Shown here: positions 44,008-53,747 of the stretch, piece after piece
Layout: every line of letters starts with the position of its first letter
Numbering within the stretch: position 1 is the stretch's first letter
Assembly (NCBI RefSeq): GCF_024198255.1
Contig: NZ_JAJVKW010000010.1
Span: forward strand, 62,001 to 126,000
Length of the DNA stretch: 64,000 bases
Source: Myxococcus guangdongensis
GTDB taxonomy: Bacteria > Myxococcota > Myxococcia > Myxococcales > Myxococcaceae
Direction of reading: 5' to 3'
Program-made: the position numbers and the translations under genes
Notes under the pieces: generated by a model
What the model was told of the DNA's origin: nothing
What the model saw: the letters and a program-made list of their open reading frames with translations, nothing else
Databases searched by the model: none

Positions 44008-45222
44008 TCAGCGAGACACCTGCCCCGTGGCCCCCACCTCACGCGCGTGTGAAAGGTCCTCCAGGAAGAACGCCTCCATCTGCTTCGCCGCGTCCACATC
44101 CTCCAGCACCAACGAGCCCTCCTCCAGGATGTTGAACGACAGCGGGTCGTAGTTGATGGACCCCACCAACACCAGCCGGTCATCCACCAGCATCGTCTTC
44201 GCGTGCATCATCGACGGCTGGTATTCCCAGACGCGCACGCCCGCCTTCCACAGCGCGTCGTACGTGGCCCGCTGCGCCACCGTGATGAACTTCTGGTCGT
44301 TGATGTCCCCCGGCGCCAGCACCCGCACGTCCACCCCCGCCCGGGCCCGCTCCTGGAGCAGCTCCGACAACGGCCCGTTCGGCGTGAAGTACGACTGGGC
44401 AATCCACAGCCGCTTCGTCGCCGCGCGCACCAGCAGCTGCGTCAGCCGCTCCGCCCGCGTCACCTCCGGGTTCGCCGTGCTCCCCACGAACGCCGCCCAG
44501 CCCTCGCCCGCGCCGTCGAGCCCCGGCACCGGCAGCGACAGCGTGGGGAAGTCCTCCCCCGGCAACAGCTCCCCCGTCGTCTCCTGCCAGTTCTCCGCGA
44601 ACGCCTGCTGCATCTGCTCCACCACCGGGCCCGTCACGCGCGCGTTCGTGTCGCGATACTCCCGCGGGCTCAAGCCGTGTCCCAGCCACTCGTCCTGGAT
44701 GGCCAGGCCCCCCGTGACGCCCACCCGCCCGTCGACCACCAGCACCTTGCGGTGGTTGCGCGCCAGGGTCTCGTCCGCGGGCAGCGGGCGGAACAGGTGC
44801 GCCCGACACCCCGCCGCCTCCAGCTTCGGCTTCACCTCCGCCTCGAACCCCGCGCTGCCGAACGGGTCCACCAGCACCCGACACGCCACCCCCGCGCGGG
44901 CGCGCTCGGTCATCACCTCCACCAGCCGGTCCGAGGCCCGCCCCGGCCGCCAGATGAACATCACCAGGTTCATGGAGACCTTCGCCCGGCGAAGCTCCTC
45001 CACCATGACGTCGAACACGTCCCCGTTGTTCGTCCACGTCAGCTGGTTGCCCGGCGCCATGCGCACGCCCACCGTCTGGTAGAGCGCCACCGCGAAGTCC
45101 GGCCCGCGCGAGCCCACCTCGCCCTTGAGCTGGAACACGCGCGGCCGCTCCTTCGTGCACGCGACGGGACACCCCGTCACGGACACCGCCGCCACCACCA
45201 GGCACGCCATCCACCACCGCAT
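44008..45222 (-). CDS. Cardiolipin synthase-like phospholipase D lipoprotein
   Basis: A 404-aa protein. Signal peptide MRWWMACLVVAAVSVTGC with Cys18 as lipobox Cys. Both HKD motifs are intact: NHRKVLVVDGRVGVTGG and MHAKTMLVDDRLVLVGSINYD, each within a cardiolipin synthase-type context (AQSYFTPNGPLSELL). It could condense or exchange phosphatidyl groups, though a lipoprotein location is unusual for cardiolipin synthesis and points to periplasmic lipid turnover. Confidence 0.85.
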   Translation of the reverse strand: MRWWMACLVVAAVSVTGCPVACTKERPRVFQLKGEVGSRGPDFAVALYQTVGVRMAPGNQLTWTNNGDVFDVMVEELRRAKVSMNLVMFIWRPGRASDRLVEVMTERARAGVACRVLVDPFGSAGFEAEVKPKLEAAGCRAHLFRPLPADETLARNHRKVLVVDGRVGVTGGLAIQDEWLGHGLSPREYRDTNARVTGPVVEQMQQAFAENWQETTGELLPGEDFPTLSLPVPGLDGAGEGWAAFVGSTANPEVTRAERLTQLLVRAATKRLWIAQSYFTPNGPLSELLQERARAGVDVRVLAPGDINDQKFITVAQRATYDALWKAGVRVWEYQPSMMHAKTMLVDDRLVLVGSINYDPLSFNILEEGSLVLEDVDAAKQMEAFFLEDLSHAREVGATGQVSR

Positions 45223-45355
45223 GCCCCTGCCAGCTAGGCACTCGCGGCCCGCGCTTCACCCCGGGGGACGAGACAAATGTTCACCGGAGGAAGTCTCGAC
45301 CCACCCAGGACCTCGGCAACCTGTCGGATGCGGTGCGCGCTGTCGGCTGGCTAGC

Positions 45356-45910
45356 ATGCCGCCCGCCTTGGACACCCGCGAGCCGCTCGTCTTCCCCCAG
45401 AGCTTCGAAGGACTCATCCGCGCGCTGGGAGACCAGCTCGACGAGCGCTGCGTCGGCCGGCTCAAGCAGGTGGGCATCAACACCCAGGGCAAGCTGGCCC
45501 CCGCCTACCCCCTGGAGGTCTGGCTGGGCGCGCTCAAGGTCGCCGCCGACACGCTCGCCCCCCAGCTCCCACTGGAGGAGGGCGCCGCCGTCGTGGGCCG
45601 CCGCTTCGTGGAGGGCTTCCGCGGCACGCTCATCGGCGGCCCGCTGCTCACCACCGTGCGCCTGTTGGGCCCCGAACGCATGCTCGCGCGCATGACGCGC
45701 AACCTGCGCACCGGCACCAACTACCTGGAGGCCACGCTCGAGCTCCGGGGGCCTGGCCGCTACGCGCTCACCTGCCGCCCCGTGGTGGTGGCGGGCTTCT
45801 ACGTGGGCCTGTTCCTGGCGGGCCTGGAGGCCAGCGGCGCTCGCCACCCCTCCGTCCAGGTCAGCCGTCGGCAGGGCGAGGAAGCGGTGTACGACATCGC
45901 CTGGGGCTGA
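45356..45910 (+). CDS. DUF2378 (TIGR02265) family protein
   Basis: A 184-aa soluble protein of a family found mostly in Myxococcales. Markers are FPQSFEGLIRALG at the N terminus, LGRRFVEGF-like VVGRRFVEGFRGT, LRTGTNYLEATL and FYVGLFLAGLEASGA. The function is unknown. The frame is open upstream over the divergent PLD gene, but ATG 45356 begins the conserved region. Confidence 0.8.
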   Translation: MPPALDTREPLVFPQSFEGLIRALGDQLDERCVGRLKQVGINTQGKLAPAYPLEVWLGALKVAADTLAPQLPLEEGAAVVGRRFVEGFRGTLIGGPLLTTVRLLGPERMLARMTRNLRTGTNYLEATLELRGPGRYALTCRPVVVAGFYVGLFLAGLEASGARHPSVQVSRRQGEEAVYDIAWG

Positions 45911-45947
45911 GCGTCCCCCGCCGGAGCGTGATAGGGGAGCGACGTCC

Positions 45948-46604
45948 ATGTCCACGACGCCCTCTTCGTCCTCCGCCCAGTTCTCCGACACCCAGGTCCA
46001 GCTCTCCACCACGCTGCGCGCCCTGGCGGCGCGACTGCCCGAGTCGCTCACGGTGCGCGAGCTGATGCAGGCATGCGGCGAGCAGGGCCTCCTGCTCTTC
46101 TGCTGCATCCTGACCTTCCCCTTCCTGCTGCCCGTGTCCATCCCGGGCGTCTCCACCGTGTTCGGCGCGCTCATCGTGCTCATCGGCATCGGCGTGACGC
46201 TCAACCGGGTGCCCTGGCTGCCGCGCAAGCTGCAGGACAAGATGCTGTCGCGCGCGTCGCTGCAGCCCGCGCTGGAGAAGGGCGCGGACGTGTTCACCAA
46301 GGTGGACCGGCTGAGCAAGCCGCGCCTGCTCGCGCTCACCCACGGCGCCAGCACCAACCGTTTCAACGGGTTCATGCTCTTCGTCGCGGGTGTGTTGCTG
46401 ATGATGCCCTTCGGCTTCGTGCCCTTCAGCAACACCCTGCCCGCGCTGGCCGCGCTGTTCTTCGCCATCGGCATCCTGCAGCGAGACGGCTACGCCATCC
46501 TCCTGGGCCACGGCATGACGGTGGGCACCATCGTCTACTTCAGCGCCCTCATCTTCGGCGCCGTCCAGGGTGGCCGCAGCCTGGCCAGCCTCATGGGGGG
46601 CTGA
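45948..46604 (+). CDS. exoD: Exopolysaccharide synthesis protein ExoD
   Basis: A 218-aa integral membrane protein. It has the ExoD pattern: an N-terminal cytosolic helix (LRALAARLPESLTVRELMQACGEQGLLLFCCILTFPFLLPVSIPG), then FGALIVLIGIGVTL, NRFNGFMLFVAGVLLMMPFGFVPFSNTLPALAALFFAIGIL and a last helix. ExoD is linked to exopolysaccharide production and alkaline tolerance in rhizobia, but its mechanism is unknown. It begins 37 bases after the DUF2378 stop and may share its transcript. Confidence 0.85.
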   Translation: MSTTPSSSSAQFSDTQVQLSTTLRALAARLPESLTVRELMQACGEQGLLLFCCILTFPFLLPVSIPGVSTVFGALIVLIGIGVTLNRVPWLPRKLQDKMLSRASLQPALEKGADVFTKVDRLSKPRLLALTHGASTNRFNGFMLFVAGVLLMMPFGFVPFSNTLPALAALFFAIGILQRDGYAILLGHGMTVGTIVYFSALIFGAVQGGRSLASLMGG

Positions 46605-46760
46605 GCACAAGCCCCCCTCACGGGTGGGGCTCCTGTCCCAAGGGGCAATGGGAAGTCCGAGGGTGCCGGGTGTGTAACAACCCGTGTATCACTGTAAGGA
46701 AACCAACCCCCCGGATTCCCTGAAACTTCGTTATCATCACCGGCGGGCGGCCCCCCGCAC
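46605..46760 (+). promoter_or_regulatory. Promoter region of the kinase-ATPase gene
   Basis: 156 bases. The AT-richer part 46670-46740 (GTGTATCACTGTAAGGAAACC, then GTTATCATC) is the probable promoter. No further feature is seen. Confidence 0.3.
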
Positions 46761-49700
46761 ATGCGTTCCATCCCACTCGATGCGCCACAGCCTCGTTCCG
46801 AGGAACCCGCGCGCCTGTCCGGCGAGGGTGAGGTCGTGGGCGGCCGCTACCGCATCATGGAGTTCCTGGGGCGGGGCGGCGCGGGCACGGTGTGGCGCGC
46901 GCAGGACTTGCTGACCGGCCCGGTCGCCATCAAGCGGCTGCACAAGACGGTGGAGGACCTGGTGCGGCTGCCGCCGGGGGAGAACACCCCGTCCTCGGCG
47001 GCGCGCCACGAGCTGGCGCTGTCGCTGGCGCACGAGTTCCAGACGCTCGCGTCGGTGCGCCACCCCCATGTCATCAGCGTGCTGGACTACGGCTTCGACG
47101 CCGAGAACCGCCCGTACCTGGCCATGGACCTGCTGGAGGACGCGCGGCACCTGGTGAAGGCCGGCACCCACCAGCCGCTCGACGTGCAGGTGGACCTGCT
47201 GGTGCAGACGCTCCAGGCGCTGGCGTACCTGCACCGCCGGGGCATCATCCACCGGGACCTGAAGCCCGCCAACGTGCTGGTGGCGCGCGGTCAGGTGAAG
47301 GTGCTCGACTTCGGGCTCGCGGTGGGGCGCGAGCAGGTGCACCGCGCGCAGCCGGGCGGCACGCCAGGCTACCTGGCGCCGGAGCTGTTCGAGGACCAGC
47401 CGCCCTCGGAGGTGACGGACCTCTTCAGCGTGGGCGCCATGGCGTGCCAGATGATCTTCGGGCGGCTGCCCTTCGACGGGAAGGCGCCGCCCGCGCCCGC
47501 GGGCTTCTCCGCCGAGCTGCACGCGGTGCTCGAGCGCATGGTGTCGAAGGACGCGCGCAAGCGGCCCCGGAACGCGGACGAGGTGATTGCCGCGCTGTGC
47601 GCCGCGACGCGCCGGCCGCTGCCCGCCGAGTCCGTCACCACGCGCGAGAGCTTCCTGCAGGCCGCGCGCTACGTGGGCCGCGCGCGCGAGCTGTCGCTCC
47701 TGTCGTCCGTGCTGGACGCGGCGCTGATGGGGCGCGGGGGCGGGCTGTTGGTGGGCGGGGAGAGCGGGGTGGGCAAGTCGCGCCTGCTCGACGAGCTGCG
47801 GCCCCTGGCGCTGGTGCGCGGCGCGGTGGTGCTGCGCGGCCAGGCGGTGGCGGCGGGCGGCAGTCCGTACCAGGAGTGGCGGCCGGTGTTGCGGTGGCTG
47901 TCCATCCTCACGCCGCTGGATGACCGCGAGGCGAGCGTCCTCAAGCCGCTGGTGCCTGATTTGGAGGCGGTGCTGGGGCGGCCGGTGCCGGACCCGGCGG
48001 ACCTGGGCGCGGAGATGGCGCAGGCGCGCCTGCTGCAAGTGGTGGAGGACATCTTCGCGCGGCTGACGCAGCCCACGGTGGTGCTCCTGGAGGACCTGCA
48101 CTGGGCCCACGGTGAGTCGCTGCTGCTGTTGTCCCGGCTGGCGGCGCGCGCCACCGGGTTGCCGTTGTTGCTGTTGGGCAGCTTCCGCGATGACGAAGCC
48201 CCGGGGCTGCCCACGCAGCTGCAGGCGCTGGACGTGCTGCGGCTGCCCCGGCTGGACGCGGGCGAAATCGCGGTCCTCAGCGAGTCGATGATTGGCCCGG
48301 CCGGCGCGCGCCCCCACCTGGTGGAGCTGCTCCGCCGCGAGACGGAGGGCAACCCGTTCTTCCTCGTCGAGGTGGCGCGGGCGCTGGCGGAGGAGGCGGG
48401 TGGGCTGGACCGGCTGGGGGACATGCCGCTGCCCGAGCGCGTCTTCGCCGGTGGCGTGCGGCGGCTGGTGCGCCGGCGGCTGGAGAAGGTGTCGGCCAGC
48501 TCGCGGGACCTGCTGCGCGTGGCGGCCATCGTCGGGCGGCAGGTGGACGTGACGCTGCTGCAGCACGCGGCGCCCGGCGTGGACGTGGAGCGGTGGCTGT
48601 CCTACTGCGCGGGGGCGGCGGTGCTGGACGTGGCGGACGGGCACTGGCGCTTCGCGCACGACAAGCTGCGCGAGGGCGTGCTGGAGGAACTGGCCGCCGC
48701 GGAGCGTCCCCTCTTGCACCGCCGCGTCGCGGAGGCGATGGAGGCGGCGTACGGCGAGGGCTCCGCGCGCACCGCGGCGCTCTGCTACCACTGGGGCGAG
48801 GCGGGCGACTTCGCGCGCGAGGTGGAGTACGCGCAGAAGGCCGGCGAGGAGGCCCTGCGGGTGGGCGCCTGTCGGGAGGCGCTGCCGTTCCTCGCGCGCG
48901 CGCTGGAGCGGGTGTCCTCGAAGGACGCCCTGCGGCAGGGCCACCTGGAGGCGCTGCTCGCCGAGGCGCGCTTCCAGCTGGGCGAGCTGGAGGTGTTCCG
49001 CGGCCACGCGGAGCGGGCGCTCAGGCACTTCGGCTGGCCGGTGCCGACGACGCGCGTGGGCTGGGCGGTGGGCACGCTGATGCAGATGGCGGTGCGGCTC
49101 GTGCAGAGCGCTCGGCCGGACGCGCAGGGCGCGGAGTCCGAGGAGCGGCGGCGGGTGCGGCGCGTGGCGGGGCGGCTGCTCATGCGGCTCACCGACGCGT
49201 TCATCTACGGACAGGAGGCGCTGCCGGTGCTCTGGTCGGGCCTGCGCATGCTGAACCTGTGCGAGCCGGCGGGCGCGTCCCCGGAGCTGGCGCGCGGCTA
49301 CACCAACATGGCGGTGGTGGCGGGCACGGTGCCGGTGCGGCCGGTGGCCGAGGCGTGGGTGGGCCGCGCGCGGGAGGTCGCCGAGCGCGTGGGCAGCCCC
49401 GCGGACCTGGCCTACGTGCTGTGCCGCAACGCCGTGTACGCGACGTACATCGCGCGGTGGGCGGAGGTGGAGGCGTGGCTGGAGCGCGCCACGGGCATCG
49501 TCGACTCCGTCGGAGACTTGCGGCTGGCGGAGGAGTGCCGCGCGCTCTACACCGTGGTGGGGTGCTACCAGGGCAAGTTCCAGCGCGGCCTGCCGCTGAT
49601 GGACTGGCTGGAGAACTCGGCGCGTCGTCGCGGGGCGCTCCAGACGCAGCACTGGGCGCTGCACTACCAGGCGCACATCCACCTGCGGCTGGGTGACCAC

Positions 49701-50303
49701 CTGAAGGCCCGCGCGGCGCTGGAGCTGACGGTGGTGTGGACGGAGGCGCAGGGCGGGCTCACGGACCGCATCATCCTGGACGGCACGCTGGCGCTCGTGC
49801 GGCTGCGCGAGGGCGACCTGGTGGGCGCGCGCGCGGCGGCGGAGAAGGCGCTCGCCAAGCTCACCGCGGGCAAGTCGGTGGCGCACTTCGTCTACTTCGG
49901 CGTCACCGCGGTGGCGGAGGTGCTGCTCACGCTGTGGGAGCGCGACGGCGGCAAGGACACGTCCCTGGTGCAGAGCGCCCGCGAGGCGTGCCGCGCGGTG
50001 GAGGGCTTCGCCCGGGTGTTCTCCTTCGCGGAGCCCGCGGCGAAGCTGTGGCGCGGCTCGGAGGCGTGGCTGTCCGGGGATGCGCCGCGCGCGCATGCGG
50101 CGTGGCGTGACTGTGTGGCGTTGGCCATGGCGAAGGGCACCGCGTACGAGGAGGCCCGGGCGCGGCTGGAGCTGGCGCGACACCTGCCCTCGGAGGACCC
50201 GTCGCGTGGGCCCCACCTGACACGGGCACTGGAGCGCTTCGAACAGATGGGCACGCGGGACGACGTGGCGCGCGCGAAGGTGCTACGAGGCTCGGGTGTC
50301 TAG
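46761..50303 (+). CDS. Ser/Thr kinase - AAA ATPase - TPR signalling protein
   Basis: A 1180-aa protein. The kinase domain (about 28-290) has GRGGAGTVWRA, AIKRLH, HRDLKPANVLV, DFGLAV and APELF, all intact. It is followed by an AAA/NB-type ATPase with Walker A GGESGVGKSRLLDEL (near 331) and Walker B-like VVLLEDLHWAHGE (near 440). The rest (about 600-1180) is helical with TPR-like repeats. This architecture is that of PknK/AcoK-like multidomain regulators common in myxobacteria. It should integrate a signal through the ATPase-TPR part and phosphorylate downstream targets. The methyltransferase gene overlaps its end by 8 bases. Confidence 0.9.
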   Translation: MRSIPLDAPQPRSEEPARLSGEGEVVGGRYRIMEFLGRGGAGTVWRAQDLLTGPVAIKRLHKTVEDLVRLPPGENTPSSAARHELALSLAHEFQTLASVRHPHVISVLDYGFDAENRPYLAMDLLEDARHLVKAGTHQPLDVQVDLLVQTLQALAYLHRRGIIHRDLKPANVLVARGQVKVLDFGLAVGREQVHRAQPGGTPGYLAPELFEDQPPSEVTDLFSVGAMACQMIFGRLPFDGKAPPAPAGFSAELHAVLERMVSKDARKRPRNADEVIAALCAATRRPLPAESVTTRESFLQAARYVGRARELSLLSSVLDAALMGRGGGLLVGGESGVGKSRLLDELRPLALVRGAVVLRGQAVAAGGSPYQEWRPVLRWLSILTPLDDREASVLKPLVPDLEAVLGRPVPDPADLGAEMAQARLLQVVEDIFARLTQPTVVLLEDLHWAHGESLLLLSRLAARATGLPLLLLGSFRDDEAPGLPTQLQALDVLRLPRLDAGEIAVLSESMIGPAGARPHLVELLRRETEGNPFFLVEVARALAEEAGGLDRLGDMPLPERVFAGGVRRLVRRRLEKVSASSRDLLRVAAIVGRQVDVTLLQHAAPGVDVERWLSYCAGAAVLDVADGHWRFAHDKLREGVLEELAAAERPLLHRRVAEAMEAAYGEGSARTAALCYHWGEAGDFAREVEYAQKAGEEALRVGACREALPFLARALERVSSKDALRQGHLEALLAEARFQLGELEVFRGHAERALRHFGWPVPTTRVGWAVGTLMQMAVRLVQSARPDAQGAESEERRRVRRVAGRLLMRLTDAFIYGQEALPVLWSGLRMLNLCEPAGASPELARGYTNMAVVAGTVPVRPVAEAWVGRAREVAERVGSPADLAYVLCRNAVYATYIARWAEVEAWLERATGIVDSVGDLRLAEECRALYTVVGCYQGKFQRGLPLMDWLENSARRRGALQTQHWALHYQAHIHLRLGDHLKARAALELTVVWTEAQGGLTDRIILDGTLALVRLREGDLVGARAAAEKALAKLTAGKSVAHFVYFGVTAVAEVLLTLWERDGGKDTSLVQSAREACRAVEGFARVFSFAEPAAKLWRGSEAWLSGDAPRAHAAWRDCVALAMAKGTAYEEARARLELARHLPSEDPSRGPHLTRALERFEQMGTRDDVARAKVLRGSGV

Positions 50304-51180
50304 TGGCTTGAAGGCAGGGGATGTCCCGCTGGTGACGTGTCCGGACTGCGGCGGGACGCTGGTGTTCCACGGCCAGGAGGAGGAAGGGCGCCTGACGTGG
50401 GGCTGGCTTCGCTGCGGCGGCTGCGGCGAGCCGTGGCCGGTGAAGCGGGGCCTTGCGCGCCTGTACCGCGAGGACGCGGTGCGCGGCACGGACCGGCTGA
50501 TGCGCGTCATCTACGACGGGCTGCCCGCGCTGCATGACCCGCTGACGACGGTGCTCACGCCGCTGCTCCAGTCCGTCTCCGAGTCGAAGATGCGCGCAGG
50601 CTACCTCCGCCGGTTGGAGTTGGGCGCGCTCACGCCGCACGCGGATGGGACGCCGCTGCGCATCCTGGAGGTGGGCGTGGGGGCGGGGGCGAACCTGCCC
50701 CTCATCCGCCGCGAGCTCGTCACCGGCCAGGAGGTGGAGGTGTGGGGCGTGGACCTGAGCGAGGGGATGCTGGGCCGCTGCCAGCAGCGCCTGCGCAAGG
50801 GCAGCTACCCGGGCGTCCGGCTGCTCATGGCGGATGGGCACACGCTGCCGTTCCGCGAGGGCCTGTTCGACCGCGTGCTGAGCGTGGGCGGCATCGGCAA
50901 CTACCGCGACCCGGCCGCGGGCCTGCGGGAGCTCGCCCGCGTGGCGAAGCCGGGCACGCCGGTGGTGGTGGTGGACGAGCAGCTGGACGCGGCACGACGC
51001 CCCTCGCTCCTCCAGCGCGCTGCCTTCCGCGCCATCACGTTCTACACGCGCGACGCACACTGCCCTCGGGAGCTCTTGCCCGCTCGCGCCCAGGACGTGC
51101 TCGAGGAGCAGGTGTCGCCGTTCTTCTACTGCCTGCGCTTCCGGATGCCCGAGCCCGTCGCCGCGCCCATCACGGGTTGA
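50296..51180 (+). CDS. SAM-dependent methyltransferase with N-terminal zinc ribbon
   Basis: A 294-aa protein, start GTG 50296. The Zn ribbon CPDCGG...CGGCG at residues about 14-45 is followed by a class I methyltransferase fold with motif I LEVGVGAGANLPLI, VWGVDLSEGML, and LPFREGLFDRVLSVGGIGNY. The layout recalls RlmA-like and UbiE/menaquinone-type enzymes. The substrate is unclear. Its end overlaps, tail to tail, the next gene by 11 bases. Confidence 0.82.
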   Translation: MSSGLKAGDVPLVTCPDCGGTLVFHGQEEEGRLTWGWLRCGGCGEPWPVKRGLARLYREDAVRGTDRLMRVIYDGLPALHDPLTTVLTPLLQSVSESKMRAGYLRRLELGALTPHADGTPLRILEVGVGAGANLPLIRRELVTGQEVEVWGVDLSEGMLGRCQQRLRKGSYPGVRLLMADGHTLPFREGLFDRVLSVGGIGNYRDPAAGLRELARVAKPGTPVVVVDEQLDAARRPSLLQRAAFRAITFYTRDAHCPRELLPARAQDVLEEQVSPFFYCLRFRMPEPVAAPITG

Positions 51181-52009
51181 GCACCAGGTCCAGCAGCCGC
51201 AGCGTCATGCCGCCGCTGTAGTCGATGGTGGCGCCGTTGAACCAGCCCGCCTCGTCGCCCACGAGCACGCTGACGAAGTCCGCCACCTCCTCCACCGTGC
51301 ACATGCGCCCCGCGGGGTTCATCCGCGCGTGGGCCTCCTCCAGCCGGGCCAGCGCCTCGGGTGAGTACACGTGCTTGAGCGCGGGCGTGAGCACCGTGCC
51401 GAACTTGAGCAGGTTCACCCGGTGGCCCTTCGCACCCAGCTCCAGCGCCAGGTAGCGCACGTACATCTCCAGCGCCGCCTTCGACGCGCTGATGAGCCCC
51501 GTGTTCGACAGGTGCGTCTCGTCCAGGGAGTTCTGCAGGCCGAGCAGCCGCGCCCCCGGCGCCAGCATGTCCGCGGCCACCAGGGCCTGCGTCCAGTACA
51601 CGAACGAGTGCGCCATCGTGTCGAACGTCCTGCGGATGCGCCGCGTGTGCAGCCGGTCCTCACCCTCGGACAGGAAGCGCCCCACCGAGGCGCCCGCAAT
51701 CGAGTGGACGAAGAGCTTCACCGAGCGCGGCCCCGCCTCCTCCCGCAGCGCCAGGACGCCCGCCTCCGCCGCCTCGGGCGTGGACGCGTCCGCCTGCCAC
51801 AGCCGCGCGCGCCGGCCCGCCTCCCGCACCTGCCGCTCCACCTGCGCCGCGTTGTCCGCGTAGCGCCCGCGGTGCACCCCGAAGACATCCAACCCGGGCT
51901 TTCGCGCCACCGCGTGGGCAATCGCCGCGCCCGTGCCCGAGGAGGCCCCCAGGATGAGCGCCCAGCGTCGCCCCGTTGTCTCTGGCGGCTCCTCTTCCGA
52001 GTCCTTCAT
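51170..52009 (-). CDS. SDR-family oxidoreductase, enoyl- or 3-oxoacyl-reductase-like
   Basis: A 279-aa protein. The N-terminal cofactor motif is LILGASSGTGAAIA, followed by LFVHSIAGASVG (NAG-like position). The catalytic Tyr/Lys seem shifted: the family usually has YxxxK, here SNTGLISASKAALEMYVRYLALELG keeps the SASK part. The C terminus FVSVLVGDEAGWFNGATIDYSGGM is typical of fatty-acid reductases. It overlaps the acyltransferase stop by one base (TGATG) and is last in a four-gene lipid operon, so it probably reduces an acyl chain made there. Confidence 0.78.
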   Translation of the reverse strand: MKDSEEEPPETTGRRWALILGASSGTGAAIAHAVARKPGLDVFGVHRGRYADNAAQVERQVREAGRRARLWQADASTPEAAEAGVLALREEAGPRSVKLFVHSIAGASVGRFLSEGEDRLHTRRIRRTFDTMAHSFVYWTQALVAADMLAPGARLLGLQNSLDETHLSNTGLISASKAALEMYVRYLALELGAKGHRVNLLKFGTVLTPALKHVYSPEALARLEEAHARMNPAGRMCTVEEVADFVSVLVGDEAGWFNGATIDYSGGMTLRLLDLVLNP

Positions 52010-52782
52010 CACACCGCTGCCTTCCCTGCCATCCGCGCGGGGCTCCGGCCGCGTGCCCGGTCCAACAGCGCCTGCACGGCGCCCGCCACTTCCCCATGCA
52101 CCGCCAACATCGACGCGCGGTCGTCCGCGTCGAAGCCCGGCGCCAGGTGACGCGTGAGCGGCTCGCCCACCCACTGCGTCATCTTCACGGGGAAGGGCAG
52201 CGACAAGGGCCACACCCCCGTCGCCCCCACCCCCAGCCACAAGGGCAGCCGCGCCGGCATCCCCACGCGCCGCCCCAGCGCATAGCCGTCGTTGAGCCCC
52301 AGGAACGCGTCATCCATGCCACTGCCGCCCACGGGTACAATCGGCAGCCGGTAGCGCACCGCCAACCGCAGATAGCCCAGCCGCTCGCCCCAGCTCACCC
52401 GGTAGCGGTGGCGGAAGCTGCGGCACCCCTCGCGTGTGCCACCCGGTTGCAGGAGGACATGCTCCCCCCGCGCCACCGCCTGGGCCAGCCGCGCGTCGTC
52501 GCCGGTGACGAAGCCCAGCCCGTCCGCCACCGCGCGCATGCCGGGGATGCGGTCGAACGCGCCGTGGGCCACGCCGTGCGGCAGGTAGCCCAGGTGCTCG
52601 TGCAGCGTCACCGTCAGCATGCACAGGTCCACCGCCAGGGGCCGCCCGTGGTAGCCGACGATGAGCTTCGCGCCGGGCGCAAGCAGCGGCGCCAGGTTCA
52701 CCACCTCGTAGCGGTGGTAGCGCTGGAGGAGCTTGAAGACGCCCAGCCACGTGGCGAGGGGCAGACCCCCGGCGCGTCTCAT
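52009..52782 (-). CDS. PlsC-like lysophospholipid/glycerol acyltransferase
   Basis: A 257-aa protein. The motif YHGRPLAVDLCML corresponds to the acyltransferase HxxxxD region, and LLQPGGTREGCRSF to the PEGTR block. Such enzymes transfer a fatty acyl chain to a lysolipid or alcohol. It resembles the DGAT/LPLAT-like branch (VGYHGRP...LQPGG) more than classic PlsC. It overlaps the ketosynthase gene by four bases and the SDR gene by one. Confidence 0.8.
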   Translation of the reverse strand: MRRAGGLPLATWLGVFKLLQRYHRYEVVNLAPLLAPGAKLIVGYHGRPLAVDLCMLTVTLHEHLGYLPHGVAHGAFDRIPGMRAVADGLGFVTGDDARLAQAVARGEHVLLQPGGTREGCRSFRHRYRVSWGERLGYLRLAVRYRLPIVPVGGSGMDDAFLGLNDGYALGRRVGMPARLPLWLGVGATGVWPLSLPFPVKMTQWVGEPLTRHLAPGFDADDRASMLAVHGEVAGAVQALLDRARGRSPARMAGKAAV

Positions 52783-53747
52783 CCCCCCACCTGGTACAGC
52801 ACCGCGCCGTGCGCCACGCCCGCGCCCACGCCCACCAGCAGCACGCGCTCCCCGGGCCTCACCCGCCTCGTGCGCCACAGCACGTCCAGACACGTGGGCA
52901 GGGACGCCGAGCCCACGCTGCCCAGCGTGTCCACCACGCGCACGCTGCGCCGGGCGTCCACGCCCATCGCGTCCAGCACCGCGTCCAACATCCGCCCGTT
53001 GGGCTGGTGTGTCAGCACCCACTCGACGTCGCGCAGGGCCACCTTCGCTTCGTCGAGCACGTCGCGGGTCGCGCGCACGAGCGCGTCCAGCGCCACCCGC
53101 GTCATCTCCTTGCTGGGCGTGAGGAACCGCATCCGCTCCAGCCGGCCCGTGGCGTGCGGGTTCTCCAGCACCACGTCCGTGGGCAGCGAGCCGTCGTTGC
53201 CCAGCGCCACGCCCAGCACGCCCTCGTCCGGGCGCCCCGTCCCCAGCACCGCCGCCGCCGCCGCGTCCCCCAGCACCAGGTAGGGCCGTGGGTCCTCCGG
53301 CGTCGTGGTGCGCGACAGCAGCTCCACCGAGACGATGCCCACCGGCCCCAGCCCCGTCGCCACCGAGCGCGCCGCCAGGTCGAACGCGCTCAGGAAGCCC
53401 ATGCACGCGTTGCTCAGGTCCATGGCGTCGCAGCTGCCCGCCAGCCCCAGCGCCGCGGCCACCCGGTTCGCCGTGGCCGGCGTGGTGACGTCGCCGCCCA
53501 TGGAGCTGACGCAGAAGATGCGCTTGAGCGCGCGCGCCTCCAGCCCCGCCGCGTCCAGCGCGCCGCGCAGCGCTTGCGCCGCCACGTCCGCGGCCTTCGT
53601 GCCCGGCGGCGCGAAGTGGCGTGTGTGGATGCCCGTCTTGCGCGTCACCTCGTCCGCATCCCGCCCCACGCGCGCGCACAACTCCGCCGTCGTCACGGCC
53701 GGGCCCGGCCTCAGGCTCGCCGTGCCCAGGATTCTCACGGGAATCAT
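52779..53747 (-). CDS. 3-oxoacyl-ACP synthase III-like ketosynthase (FabH/OleA group)
   Basis: A 322-aa protein with the thiolase fold. The nucleophile is in MDLSNACMGFLSAFD, the catalytic His in LTHQPN, and dimer and CoA regions are normal. The Asn of the usual GNT/S motif is not evident, since the region reads DTLGSVGSASLP. So it may condense or transfer acyl groups by a variant mechanism, as in some OleA- or ester-forming relatives. It overlaps the patatin and acyltransferase genes by four bases each. Confidence 0.85.
   Translation of the reverse strand: MIPVRILGTASLRPGPAVTTAELCARVGRDADEVTRKTGIHTRHFAPPGTKAADVAAQALRGALDAAGLEARALKRIFCVSSMGGDVTTPATANRVAAALGLAGSCDAMDLSNACMGFLSAFDLAARSVATGLGPVGIVSVELLSRTTTPEDPRPYLVLGDAAAAAVLGTGRPDEGVLGVALGNDGSLPTDVVLENPHATGRLERMRFLTPSKEMTRVALDALVRATRDVLDEAKVALRDVEWVLTHQPNGRMLDAVLDAMGVDARRSVRVVDTLGSVGSASLPTCLDVLWRTRRVRPGERVLLVGVGAGVAHGAVLYQVGG

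Noticed and set aside
46737..50216. Long antisense frames over the kinase-ATPase gene
   Set aside because: Rich in Arg, His and Gln in the pattern typical of antisense frames in high-GC genes; no domain match.
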